A stretch of 64,000 nt of DNA. It comes from Sanderia malayensis (lineage: Eukaryota > Cnidaria > Scyphozoa > Semaeostomeae > Pelagiidae). This document shows, in pieces, positions 11,530 to 26,500 of the stretch. The notes below the pieces were generated by a model, which worked only from the letters and a program-made list of their open reading frames with translations, was not told the DNA's origin and searched no databases. The stretch is taken from NCBI GenBank assembly GCA_013076295.1, contig RQOL01000876.1, positions 4,402,001 to 4,466,000 on the forward strand, in the 5' to 3' direction. Numbering within the stretch: the first letter of the stretch is position 1; each line of letters starts with the position of its first letter. A program made the position numbers and the translations under genes.

Positions 11530-14500
11530 TCATGTTTCTTGCGTTTCACTGCCATTACGAGTCGATTGCTTCTGTTGCATGCAACTTCTTGCAACAGACT
11601 CGAACAATCTGCAAATAGGAAAGCAAGAAACCTTATATGAAGAGTTGTGCTTTATCTGTCGAGCAAACCAATTACACTGCACCATGTCATAAAACTTAAC
11701 GTAACGCATTCAACATTTATGTATGACAAATATGGGAAGTTTCCTCAGGGTATAACAGAGCCAAAAAGTCCAGCTATAATGTGCAATAGCTTAATCGAAG
11801 CATGTAGACGCTGAATGTAGACAAAAAGGCTGCAACTCATTAGAAAGACTTGGTCATTAAATGAAACATTTGTACTTACTTCTCTATCTCTGGAGCACAG
11901 TGTACAAAATCATGATTCCAAAACTTGTAGTTGTGGTTCTTAATCAGCTCAATGAAAGTGATTAAAAGCCCCCAAGGATGTGGCCTGTTTACAATCAATC
12001 TCTCGAGTAGAACTCTGTGAAAAAGAACAATTCGTAATCAGCCGTCATCTCAATAGCAAAAAGTCACAGTAACAGTAGAATGAGATACAACAATGATAGA
12101 GATATATGATCCATGGTACAATGGAAGATCTAATAAGTACAATGAAACAGCCATTGAAGTGTACAAAGCCATAAGGTGCAAGATATAAGCTGGGTTGGTC
12201 ATATTGCCATTACCTTGTAATCTGTTCTTGTATTGCCTCAGAGTTCGCTTCAGCAAACAAATAAAGCAGTGTACAGCTGAAGTAATGTGTATGACTGTTT
12301 GGATATCTCAACTGATTTGCAATGGCATTCAAGAACAAGTAACGGCCTGGAAAAACAAGATGTAACCATTTCGAAGATTTTGCGCCAACAATAAACAGTG
12401 CTTAAAAGGCTCGCAAATACGCCGTGAAACTACAAGATAATTACAAATGTTACAAATTTTCCTTTTTTACAAGAACAATCAAAGAATGGAACATGCTTCC
12501 ACCTGACCTTAAATGTCAGAACACGTTTAGTATATTTAAAGTAGCTTTAAGAAGACATTTAAAATTAGATTAAAATTTATTTATTTATTTATTTATTTAT
12601 TCATTTATTTATTTATTATTTTATTTCATCAGTGTGATACCCATTGCGGGTTTTACTGATTATAGAGATAGATAGAGATAGATAAAAAGCGCAGTAGAAC
12701 TTGGGTTTGCTGCAACATGTTGGGATAGTCTTACCTTCGGTATCCAAATCAACAGCTAGATTCTGGAATATATCCATATGAGAAGAGTGTGTGATGGTTG
12801 AAATGGACGGAGTGCCACTTTTACTTTGAATGTAGGCAATTGCTTGTGTACCAACGTAAAGTACAAGTGCATTCATCAGTGGTACATTGTATCTGGTGCC
12901 TGGCTCATTTGAAATCTAACCAAAGTAAAAAAACACATTCTTACAGATTAATAAAGTGTGTAACAAATCTTGAAGTATGTAATAACCCGAATTGTTAACC
13001 CGAAACCCCAATTTAATAAAGTTTCGATAAAGCAGAGTAGTATATCCACGAAGATAAATCGTCATGGAAGATGCAAGGTTGAACATTCTCGTTATTAAAT
13101 TTATATATGCAGAATGGTAGAATTCCTTCCTTGTTGCACTGGAAAGCTCTGTAAAACCTTACCTGCAAATGACTTCTGAACTCGGACAAGAATGTCACGG
13201 GAGCTCTTGTCTTCAGATAGGAATCAAGGTCCTACAAATATAATCACATAATTGAGAACAACCGAGCAAGGTTAATCTTGAAAAGCTCGCCGAAGGACAA
13301 GACTTGCAAGTGATAAATCGACAAAGATATTTGCAAGACATACCTTTTTAAATGCAGGCGGTTGGATTGCTGCAGCAAAGTTTGTGAGAATCCTTGGTGC
13401 TCGAGCAATATCGGTCAACAAATCAACCTGATATCAAATGAAATCAATTCGCTAATGTGTATCAATTGTAAGCAATAATTCGCACAGTAACACACGTGTT
13501 AAATCAACAGATTCATCGAGTAGCTTGGTCATATGCATGCGCCGCACAACAGGACATTGCCTTCCCAGCGATCCAGACATGCAGGTATTAAAGCATCACG
13601 AATATGGTGCATTCACATTCACGAGAAAAACACCGTGGTATTCATTACCTTGAGATTCGGTGTAAATGGGTCTGGCAATCTCATATTCCTTGGAAAGGCA
13701 CTCAGTATCAGATTCCTCATCTGAATGCAATTTGGTGGAATGACGTCACAGAAACTGAAGTGATAGTCGCAAAGGAACTCGGGGAAGTCGTGTAGCAGAA
13801 CCAATAGAACACGCAGCGTGCCCTGATGAAATCAAGACACAAATACTCATGAATAAAATGCATTTCACAAATACACAACCCGAATAGCAGTCAAAAGTAG
13901 CAAGCAGTAACAAAACAACAGTCAATGCAACAGATAGATGAATACCTTGTACAAAAGATGAGTCTGCTTGGCAAGCTCCACGTTCCTCAAAAACGGTGCA
14001 AGAAATTTGAATAGCTCAATAAGCAGTTGATGATAAAGAACCCAGCCCTGTAAGAACAATTAAAGAATAAAACTCTAACTTCAAACACAGACTTCCCTAG
14101 CTTTACTTAATGGCAAACCAAATAGCCAAGGAAACAGTGTTGTACTAAAATGTGAATCAAGACAGGAATAGTTGTTCACATCGCCCTGTAAATGACAAAA
14201 ACAATATGTGACAAATAACTTCCGTACCTTTTGTTGAGGGGAGTTCAGTAGTAGCTTTGACATCAGTGTCCTGTGTGCTACCAGCTCAAGCCACGCGTAG
14301 GCAAAACCAGATGCCATGGACGGCCTCAGGTCATGCAGCACTGTGGCAAAGCATGATAATATTTGGAAGTTGATCGCCTCCAGTACGGGCTCTGGGGCAT
14401 TCAACTCGAGCAACAAAATCAGGAACATTCGCTGGTAAGCGAGCTGGTGAAATTCCGTTTTCTTCATTTCGTGATCTTGTAGCAATACATTGCCAATAAT

Positions 14501-17500
14501 ACCAAGCACCTATACGTTAAACAGCACAAATTAAAATACAAAATACTACAACCTATACACTGTACTTCACTAACGTTGAATACACGAAAAGAGAGTTGTT
14601 AATGGTACAATTACTACACATACCGTATTTCCTCTAATTAGCGCCCACCCACTTTTAACCGCAGATATTTCGACATCACAGTATATTTAATAAGCGCCCG
14701 GTCGCTTATTAGAGGAAATACGGTATCAGTAAACCCATGACGATTGTGAAGCAATACTAACGCCCCTAGCTTTCTTCTTGGAAATCTAGAAAGTATCGAT
14801 AAAGAATAAAATCAGATGTAAAGTCAGGGGGAAGTATAGGATTGGACTCACCCTATTGAGTAGATTGATCTTAGTAACGTTGTTGTTTGAATCACCAGAG
14901 TGCTTAACAAGAAGAGCAATCAATCTGCAGTAAGCATCTGTATTCGTGAAACATTTTGTCCTTGCTTGTGACATATTTTGTGCCTGCAAAAAAGACGGTC
15001 ACACCAAAATCAGACAAGTGTTACAGTAGAAACCCGCATTTATAAGAGCATGTAGCATCCAATCTCCAAACACAATAAGCTGTTCTTCGTCTATTGTTCT
15101 GGGCGAAACTATCATGCGGGGTTTAATCCATTGGTTCTAATACAGTAAAAACCTGCATATAAGAACATGTAAATTTTCTTTCCAGACTATTGTTCCAAGA
15201 CAATAATCTATTATTTCATCTATTGTTTTGAGCAGCAAAATCACCCTGAAGGTTCTTAATTCATTGGTTCTTATGTGCGGGTGTTTACTGTATACGGGGC
15301 TTCACTACTCAAGACAACAGAGTTGCGACAATCTTCTCTGCGAATCCAATAGATCAAACAAGCTTCAACAGCCCCGAAGCAAAAATGGCAACTAATCTCA
15401 TTCAACATGTATATACCATACTCACGTATTCACTGAGTGCTTTGTATGTGATGTTGACGCATATCTCAGTGCAGATTCGAAAGAATCGTGTTATGAGGTC
15501 ATCAGTCTTCAGAATTCCATACTGATGAAGCTGTGACATAAACAAAACAACCACTGACTAATAAATCAACGCAATTTCCTCCATAATACCAGAATAGCAG
15601 ACACGTGTTAGGTCTTATAGTAGAGTATACGAAAGCTACTCATAACTTAACACATAGACTCGTACGCATGTATTCAAACGTAAACTATATCTAATGCAAT
15701 TTGGCAAATTATGGGTATTCCTTATATTCACCATTGTCAAGGCGATCAGATATGTACTTCCTGTGTCAATGCCTACACTTCCGTTGCTTACCTGTGGTAC
15801 GAACACTTGGAATGCTTTTTCGCTGTATCGGCCAGCACTCGCGTGGTGATAAAGACGAACCCACTCCTTCAGAAGGAATTCAACCTGCAATAAAACAGCA
15901 TACAACTCAGATGCCAACTAAAAACAATACGCTATCAAAAGGTCTAAAGTTCCCAGCGATAAGCAACACAATGAAACATACTGTGTGGGTAAAACAGGCA
16001 CCACCATGAAACATACTGTGTGGATAACACGTTTCCTTACCATGTCAGAGTTACACAATATAACAATACCATTGATTAGTTCTACACTTTCCAGTAGCAT
16101 TGAATGGCTGATAGCTAAATGCCGACTGTCGATCATGCGGTATGATCGACAATTGGTATTAAGGTATGAAAAGGTATGATTCATACCTTTTCATGCAAAC
16201 CGGGTGGGTCTTCAAACTCATGTCCGATCACACCGTGAGATATCGGCGACTGAATACCCTGCATGGTTCCTTTGTCCAATTGGTCGCCTTGGTAATGACC
16301 CATAAATCCTTGCTGCTGTTGTTGTTGTTGTTGCTGTTGTTGCTGCTGTTGTTGTTGTTGTTGTTGTTGTTGACCCGTGGCCAGTTGTTGTGGATGTACA
16401 TTATCCAACAGGTTAGCAAGTCTATAAACACACAAATATCAATGATAGAGTACTTTTGAATGTCAATCTGGACAGTGGCATCATTTATAATATCAAGCTT
16501 GAAAGTCACGCATTCGGTCTCATAATTAAGTCTGTTTTAACCAAGAAAGTCACCAGACTTTTATATAAGCTATCTATCCATGGCTCTGCTGTACTGACCC
16601 TAATTTAGAGACTACGACAATAAGGCTGAGAACTAGCCGGATATTCGGCATGAAATACTTCGTTACACACACTCACCCTTCAGGATTCTGCCTTGTTTGA
16701 TGAATCCTACACAGAGCATCCAATGTATTGACAAGTTCAGTCTAAAATAACAAGAGAATACATACTGTTAGTAACTTGATCTTACTTTAAACACTGCAGG
16801 GAAATCAGACAGGAAAACACGATGGCTTGTGTACCTCGGAAATTGGTGATCTCTTCTTTTCGTCAACCAAATACAAACTGCAAAGCTGCATCGCAAAGTT
16901 GACAGCACGATAATTTTGACCGTTTTCCATCCACTAAAATGGAATAAAAATTCACGAAATGCAAACCAAGAATTTCAAAATGAATATGGAAGCTTTGAAA
17001 AAACGAATATTCACCTGGACAAGAAGAGGATCGAATTCTCGTCCAACATTGATCATGTTAGAGCGAATTAGAATATCGATTCCTTCAATATTGAATCTGA
17101 TGTCAGCTGGCAGCTCCGTCAATACCCTGGTGATTAATCAAAGACTTTTCAGATACTTATTCATCGATGATTCGAATCACAAACAGATGACCAACTGACA
17201 AAACTCTTAAAAAAGAATGTAATCATCCTAAACAGAATAAAATCAGGAGCAATAGGATAGCGTATGATAAAATGGCGGAGGGCGTGAAGACATCTTAATA
17301 CATCTTAATCACCTGAGTACTTGTCTGGCGGTCCATAGTGGCCCATAGCCTCTAGGGTCTTGGAATCCACGTAGAACAATGAGGTGACAATCCTTGTACC
17401 TCAAAGTCATTTCAGTCTCATTCGGTAGCATCGTCTCTAAGATTCCCTCTACAGCCTACGTAACAAGACAAAAGATACACCATAGAACAGAATCAGGCAT

Positions 17501-20500
17501 CGCTATAGTTTTCAGCAGGTTCAACCAACATGTGCTCAATGACTCTCTTACCTTTCGAATGAGCTGTAGTGCAGATAGATTATCTCTGGTGACTCTGGCA
17601 TTTACGACCATGTCAAGCAGGTTGTGAAGCTGAGCCAAATGGGGATTTGGTACAAGCATCGGGTGCAAGACCTGCTCCATGTGATGAATGTGCTGCTCTA
17701 TTTCCGCTGCACATTTGCCAAGTATATGAACAACATCGTCTGGCATCTGCGAAATACAATACAATCAGTTACACGTCAATTGGCCAGAAAGTATTCGTAA
17801 AAAATAAGCAACAGCGAGCTCTAAACAGGTTACAACGTTTAGACAACAGCAAGAAATAGGCAGAGAATAAAGTTAAATCCAACAGAAGCAAAGCAAACAA
17901 TAAAAATAATTACATTCAGATCTTGCGCTGCGTTTCCAAACAGCCCAGACATTGGCTCTTGCAGCGGTTTCGGGAATGGCTCGGGCGGCACTCCAGGTAC
18001 TTCCGGCGGCAAAAATCCAGGTATGGATTTGGCAAATTCCTCGTAAACACTCATTTGATTGGTAGTCACTCCACCAACCTAGAAACACGCAGGCTTAAAG
18101 TCACAGGCCTCACGAGTCTTATTGCATTCATCCAAGGTTCTGAAAGAAAGACTGGCTTCAGCATAAGAAAGGGGGCGGGAGTGATGGATGCTAGATTAAA
18201 TAATGCAAACCTTCATTCTAATTTGTTCAGGCATTCTCTCTGCTTGGTATGTCAGCATGAATGGATCACAGTAGCGCCGGTTTTCTATGCGAGCGTGCTT
18301 CCTCATATCGTATTCCTGCAAGAACATAATACAAGAATTGAGTCTATGTTAAAATACTTCTATCGCAATTCCAGTAAGCAAACAGCTGCACCTACCATCT
18401 CCTCTTACAGAGCCTCTTCTAATTACTTGTGTAGCGCTTCAATATCCCATTATTGTCTTAATGACCGAGATTCAACAATGTACGTTTTCTAACAGATTTC
18501 CTCTCTAACTACACCCTTTTGATAGCTACTCTTTATGAGCATACTCTTTCTAAGCATACTCTTCTAAGCATACTTGAGCATACTCTTCTTTATGCCTTTT
18601 AATTCTAACCGATCAGAACATGGCACAAAATAGCATTGATTACAAAGCATGCATACTATCTCGTCGCGATAATCAACGTATAAAGAAAACTGCAAAGACA
18701 TCGTTCTTACCGAAACGAGTCTCTTATCGATTTCGACAAGGCACTTTTCCACGGCTGACTTCTGAATGAAAGAGCAAGCCAGCTCAAGATTATCCGTGGC
18801 AACGATACCAGCATACTGTTCTAACTGCTCTTTCTGCTGTGGATTCGCACTCTAAAATGAAAATGCAAGCAATGGAACACAGTGAAATGCAAGCAATTAA
18901 ATTACTGCACCCGACCCAGCTTGCAATAAGCAAAACTCTTGTAGGCCCGCATGATTTTCAGTGGAAGATCTCCACATCAAATTAAATCAAGCACAATTAG
19001 ACATTAGCAAATAATGGGATTAAACTAAATTGAGTTAACAAGAGCTCGAGCTATTGAGGGAGACATAAATGTGGCAAGTTAGAATCAAAGAAAACAGACA
19101 AGATGCCTCGCCAAATCAAAAAATTCCACTTAAATGATAATCGATTAATAGAAACTCCATTGTTATCAAAGAATATACGTATCGCCCCTACCCTTAAAGT
19201 TGCCATCAGATTGCTTTTGATATTGTTATTCAGGCTCTGCTGCAATGGTTCCTTGCAAGTGATCATTGCCATTCCTGCAGTGATGTTCCTGACCATGTGA
19301 TGCGCAGCGAGTCTTGTTCGTGACTCCTCAGGGTCCAAAGAAAAATCCTTGAAGAGATAGTAAAGAAACCAGTTAACGACCCCCGGATTTTCGTCCTCTC
19401 GTGCTATAAAACAAAGCTCTAACAGCCCCTCTACGCGGGGGGATGGACACAGAAATAGTGATCACAACATACACTAACCTAAGCACAATATATATCAATG
19501 TGTGCATCAACTAGATGCGGTTTCAATGCACTGAAAAGCTTAAAAACAGGCTTTATATCCTCTGCACAGGGTTAAGTAAACTCAAAGACTACTTAGATAA
19601 GTTAGTACACGCAGTATCAAATCAAAACATACAATCAATTGCACACAGTGAGCCGTAAACCAACACAACTACTACCTCCCACCCGTATAATATTCAATTG
19701 CATTGTCTATCAACATCATTGACGGCCTCGTGGTGTGAATTCAAAAGAAGTTTAACCGTACAACATACCTTTTTGACGACCATTTCCACAGTGGTAAGGC
19801 AAATCTTGATGCAACGCTCAACGACAGGCAGTAAAAGTTCTTGCACGGCTCTTTCAATGGCCGGACGAATGCACTGCTTCAGATGTGGGTACTGCTGAAA
19901 CAGTGGTATCTAAGCAACAAAGACAAAGTGTGTTATAACTAGGGTCAGTACAGCGCAGAAACGAAAATATGCCAGTGTGTGCGGTTGGCGAGCTCTCGAT
20001 AAGAACAGACATGCCATAAAGGATGTATTAAGCCGCACTATTTTTTAATGTTGTAAATGGTGTTGAATTCGTAAATCTCCAAGTTATTTTGCAGTTCATT
20101 TACGCGAATATTTTCCAAAGTATTCTTGGGAAATTTATCAATCTACCCTCTCAATTGAGCCCCCGTTTCTAGCACGCCCGTTCTGCAAAACTCAAAAATT
20201 ACATAAGCCAGTGGGGTTCAAGAAAATTGCTATGGAAATTACGTTTTGGTTGATCTGGATGAATGGAGCCAGTCCAGCAATTCCTGCCACATTTATTTCA
20301 TGATACGAGAAGAGCGGGGGTGGAGGGCCAGCAGTTTGTATCTGTTGAGAATCTGGACCTAAAAACAGAGCAGTAATAATCAACACACAAATAAAAACAC
20401 AACACTTGATGATATGCAAAGACAAGCCAGATATAGTCTCTGCTGCTGCTACGAGCCAAAAGTGACTTATACTGAGACACGCCATACAAACTCAAAAACA

Positions 20501-23500
20501 TGTAAGAATTCAACCAAAAATCCAAAATGATCGATCGCATTACTTTCCATCGACCTCAACTGGATATCTTGTACATTTGTGCATAGCAGACTAGGGCTAT
20601 CATAATCAATGTGAAAGAAATGTACAACAACAACAACAACAACGTCTTACTGAGTTTCTCCTTTTCAGGAACAGTCAGCTGATGGTCGATCTTATTCAGA
20701 ACTTCACGATCTTTGAGCAGCTCAGATGGATTCACTTCCTGGACGATCAAGGAGCAAATAATATCGTATTATTGAGGTGCATCTCAGATGATTAATTCAT
20801 ATAAAGCACTGCTATTGATGTGATAATAATAGTGGAAGAAAACTGACCTTCAGATCCAATGTCAGGGTATTGCAAAGCACTTCAACCTCGAACTTGAGGT
20901 TCAACTGAAAAGCAAGGTGACAGTCAAAAAACCAAACTACGTGACGTAACATGATAACGCAAAATCTGAAGTCTTAAACTGAGCAGTGAAATTAGTACAA
21001 AGATTGAAATGAGCGAGCGTTCGAATTATCAGTGGTTCGAGCCAAAAAATAACGTACCAGGCAAGGTCTTAAGGAGGATGCAAAGAGAGTTCGAGTTAAC
21101 AAGCTATAGGAAAACTATAGCAGCTACTTAAAACGTTTTGTGACATTTTGCGTTGAGAATTAAATTGTTTGCAAGCAGGTACATATTATTGAACAAAAGC
21201 TGATTTTCCCATCATCCTTCTGTGTTGCGTGCGCACCAATACAACAGAAGTGATAGCCAATGAACATACCTTCAAATCAGGCATTTGATGCAGTTCAGCC
21301 AGCACACCCATCACACCCATTAACCATGGATTCGGCGGTCTGAAAACCTTCAAATCAAAACAATGCAATTAATTGCTCAGTCAAGATACACAGCAAGAAA
21401 CACTCTCTTCTAAATAGCACGAATACTGAGTAAAAGCTTCCACAACCATAAGTGAAAGCTTCCACGAGAGTTTACTTCGGCAGATCGCACAAACAAAATT
21501 GGGGTTTGCAAAAAATTAAATGCTAGCTTACCCGGCTTTTTGCGCAAGATTCCAGGACTTTCGCAACAAAAGGAACAACATACAACAGCTCCTACGAACA
21601 AAATGAAAAATTAAAGCTATAAAATGATAAGAAAACTAAAGTTATAAAATAAATAACATAATCTACAGTTTACAGCAGTTTACAGCATTCTGTAAACTGC
21701 AACCGAAAGAATCAATTTTTTCTCACCTGCTGGCCTTTGAAAAATGCTTCAATTATGAGCGACTTCAGCTCTAGATCCTACGAGAGACGCATCAAATGGA
21801 TGTTAACAGAAGCAGCCAATCAAACACAGGTAAATGGAAGCAGACATGACATGCCAAATACCTCGTAGTGTATAGGTTTATCGCTACCAAGAGTTAAGAA
21901 ACCAAGCCACTTTCCCAGATTCTTCAGCAAAGAACGATCCGAAAAATTCGCTGGGCCTTTGTCAGAGCGCAGTAGTACCTAGGATAGATAAACAACAAAA
22001 TACATATAAAAATGCTCCAAGTGAGGTTCTTCTATTAGAAAGATAAGCGTAGAAAGAATGAAAGCCGTGCGCATTCAATTGATGTTCATGCTTACTTTAA
22101 TATTCCTGAATGTCTCATGGAGGACCTGTTTAGATAGCTCGCCAAGCTCCAAAGCCTTCAAGAAATCTGTATACATCGGGTGGAAGTTCGGCTCAATGCT
22201 TACTCTCTTCATGACAAAGTACTGTGCGAGCCAGGAAAAGAATTCCGACTGCACCAAGGTCTTCAGCTCATCTGCCTGCAAGTGTGACAAAATACGGAAT
22301 TCATTTGCAAAATATCAATCAGAACATATGGCATATGAACAGAATAATACGTCTCAGTAATGATACTAGCTGCTCGAAATAATGATATTTTGCGTGGCAT
22401 AGTGTTGCGTACCTTTTGAGGTATGTTGCTGGCGGATATGTTGTTGAAAATGAAGTGGATCTTATCTTGCACTGCATCTGCAGGCTGCTTTATTTCGGCA
22501 GGTTCTGTGGCTCCAAGTAGCGTGTCAATGTTAGTTGTATTGGCGATCGATGGCTGCAAGAATAACACGGGTGTATACATAGAAACAAAACATTCAGATA
22601 AAGGACGAGTTGAGCTTTAAGCAAGAAGTACAGAGAAGTGAACAGCATTCGCTTACCTCTTTTCTGGGAGCAGCAGAGGTTGATGTTGAAGTTGCAGTTG
22701 TGTCACTGATGGCTGGAAAGTAAACAAATTGTTTAGCGTGTTCAACCTTAAGAAAACACGACACGCGATCAAAGAATACTGCAGACACAATAGGGCAATT
22801 ACTACAACTGATCTCAACTAAGTGTAAACAATGTCTTGCTTGCAGTATCTCTGAAAGCTGGATGAAAGTAACTGATCGTAACGTATTATTGTCTTTACGA
22901 ATTCTGAGTGTACATATAAGTGAATCCGTGGCACAGCTGATCTCTACAAAGCTCTACTCAAACAGGCGAATCAAATCGAGCAAGATTGCGCAATATACGA
23001 TACGTAATATCACAATACCTGTGGATGCCAAAGACGCAGTGACCTTGGTCACTGATACCGTTGTTGTTGCAGCAAAACTAACAGCGCTTGTGGTTGTCGA
23101 TACTGGTGCAAGAGATGCAGATGCAAATGTTGACGACAGCAAAGGATTCTGTTGCGAAGATGGCGGTGGAGAGCTGGATGAGAAACTTGACAAACGACCA
23201 GTCGTAGAAGAGGAACGACCACCAAACAATGGAGAATCGTTCTATGAAACAAAGGACATGAATACAATTCAAGACAATATACCGCATAATGTATATACCA
23301 GGTATATACCGCATTACCTCAATTAAACGCCTCCATCAAATAGACGTCCCCAGCGAATAAATGCCCACTCAACGGACCGCACTATAAAAAAGTGCTGTAA
23401 TTTATAAAGGCCCGGGGCGTTTAATCGAGGTTGTACAGAATATACATATTGCTTTGTATGGACAAAAAATAAAGCGTTCTGTAATGTATGACATACTGTC

Positions 23501-26500
23501 CCTGTGATCCATTGAAGAGCTATATGGTCAATGTAAGGTGTCATACATCTTCCAAGAAAAACAATGCTTCAATGTCTTGAATGGGCGGTAAATCAATACC
23601 ATATCACCTTACAAAAAACCCGTCTTGCGATGCTATTCGCCCAGCATACAATACTTAGCCCATACGAATCGGGGGGTTGCTGGTTGTGCTTTATCATACC
23701 TGATTTGTCCTTGTTGCACTGGGTGGCTCTTGGTTCCGTTGTCCAAAAACAATGTAATCGACAAGATGCGGAGGGAAATCTTTGAAATGAGGAATCGAAG
23801 CCAAATGCTGACAGTAATGGGGGTAATCTTTCAACCTGCAAATAATAATAACAATAATATAATAATAACGAGAAAATGGGGGAGACAGGCAACAACAAAC
23901 TGTAAAACCCTATCTTCTATAAATTTTCAACCAAAAGCGCACATCAAATCTATATGTTCGTCCTATAGATTCTCAATTGAGATCATGTCGTATGTCGTAT
24001 GTCGTATGTCGTGTGTCGTATGTCGTATGATCAAGCCTCTGCCATCAAAGACCTTTCTTTTGTAAAGTGCGAGTTCTAGCAATGGATTCACGTTCTCGCA
24101 ATCATGTACAAGAACAAAACTCGTATCCACCCCACCTTCTCGTCAATTACAGAGTCGAGAGTCTCCCAATCGAAATCTCTTAATCTTTGGCTTAAAAATG
24201 CCTTACCTCGTTTTGAATCGGTCAAGAGCAGTCGTACCAAACATATACATTTTTCCACCAGGTGGTTTTCGCAACGCCTCCAACACATAGCGAAGTGCAA
24301 CACCAAGGGCCATGTACCTGAATAACAAAAGAAACGCAATCAGTTCCACAAAGACCACACTTCAATCATCTCGTCAAAGTCAAAACAAGTGTTTGAAAAA
24401 GAGACCAAACAAAAACGAGGCCCCGCAAAGCACGTGTAGATTGATGACGTGATTCGGTACTTACGTAACAAGTCCTTGAACTATGATACCACCGAACAAG
24501 CAAGCTGTTGTATGCAGTTCCTTCTCTGGATATTGAGGAAAAAACCTGTATTCCTCGAACAGATTACGCAGCATGCACAGGAACACGTCCTACAAAAGCA
24601 TCAGAGCATATTAACCAACGAACGACCACCCCTGAATATAGACCGCATATCAATTGATACCACTGAAGACGATGGTGATTTTCAGGGGGTTCAATATTAA
24701 AACATACCCTTTCTTTTTTGACTGGTGAGTCTTTGAATCTCTTGAGCATGTCCAGCACTTCGTCAATGGACATTGATGTTCCTGGGGGCTGATTGTAAAT
24801 GCGTTGGAAATAGGTATTCGATTCATCTTCGATCTCCTTGGAAAAATTCTGATCCATGCCAGGAAACACCGCAGATAAGTCACCAATTGCAACTGCAACG
24901 AAAGAGAGATGGTACGAATAATGTAAAGGACTGCAAAAACTAACATTTATAATATCATTTTTTAGATTATTGTTGTTTTAACCTGTTGTTGATTTTTATG
25001 GTATTATTCAAACGAGACTCCTCGTGCGTAGAGGAATGTTAATGGCAGCTAATAAAGTAAAGTTCGTTTTGCTTCTTCTCTTTCGTTAAACTAATCGTAA
25101 AGAACCCATGTGATGAAAATCCTTTGATGCGTGTGGTACTGTTAAGGTAAGTGGTTTTTCCTATTACTTTGATAACAGGCATACGCCTGAAACGTTAGTA
25201 TAAACATTTTATGAATTACATGGGACTATTCTTACAATTTTGTTCATTTATTTGCCTAACCCATGTGAGGGGTAACAATAACACGTGAAGACAGGCTGAC
25301 ACTAATTATAATGAAAATCAGCATTAATGGATATTAATTAGCATGCCTGATTGAATATCAAGAATGACAGTATGTCTTACCCTGACGCAATCTTTCTACT
25401 TGTTGCCTGCTCTGTGACATCGAGGCTTGCTGTTGCTGTTGTTGCTGCTGTTGTTGTTGTTGGTAGTTTGAGAAGCCGCCAAGCGACGAAGTTGATGTTC
25501 GCTTCTGCTGTCCAATGCTGCCAACAGAAGTACCGATCGACTGCTGCAGACTGTCCATTGAGCCACCCCCACTCAGCATGCTGCCAGGTGCACCTTAAAC
25601 AAAACAAAATGAAACTGGGTGAGTTATTCTTAAGCTCGCTATCTTCATGGTTCGTTTCAACGAGATTCCGTCGTTTCCATGAGAACACGACTCATGTGTT
25701 ACAGGAATGTCTCAAGATGTGAACAAAAGAATTCTTGGAAACGACATGCAAATCAGGAAAGACTCTTTTAATCATGAGACGATAGAACAGCGAGGGGCGT
25801 GGTAGGGGGTGTATTTGCCCCGGCTTTAAAGGGAATACGTGCACTGAAACTCATCGCTGTATGCTCAGTGACACAGCAGATCTGTTGGACTGATCAATTG
25901 ACCAGAGAAGAGACTGAGAAACAAAAGCACAATTAAATCCCTTCATCCGTCGGAGCGAAAGATAAGCACAGTCGTAGACAGAAATAACGAAAAGGTGAAA
26001 TCGAGAAATGATAACACGGGTCGTTACCACACTTCTTTGTGCGTCATATCAGGGGAAACAAAGACCAAGAGCTTTGAAAGGAATAAATCTCTCTGTCCCC
26101 GTAGAAGTGAACGATAATAACAATCAATGATAATGACGAAAAGTAAATAATTGAACAAAATAACAAGCGCAGCTGCTATCTCGACAAACAACATTTTGCG
26201 GAGAACATTATCCAGTGAACAATGCAATTTTGACCTGCAAATCCGTTGGCCATTTGCTGTGGCCACTGCATAGCACAGCACATACAGTTAATATTGTCCT
26301 TGCTTTTCATGCATATAATCATAGAGGAGTGATCTGCATTCGCTCGAAAACGAACACAATCGACATCTCATATGCGCATAACGAAATAGCATTCTGACGT
26401 TGGAGTTCTGAACGAAAGAACTCTATTCTATCACAAATAATTGGTCAACACTGGAAACATGTACGATTTTTAAAACTATTATCACCTCAGCAATCATAAT

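Noticed and set aside
16166..16459. Poly-Leu and poly-Asn frames opposite the CNOT1 polyQ exon
   Set aside because: Shadows of the CAA/CAG tract in other frames; the minus-strand polyQ frame continues into conserved CNOT1 residues.
22862..23326. 154-codon plus-strand frame across CNOT1 exons
   Set aside because: Antisense to a Ser/Thr-rich CNOT1 exon (the minus frame reads [10 protein letters not shown]...), with no independent conservation.
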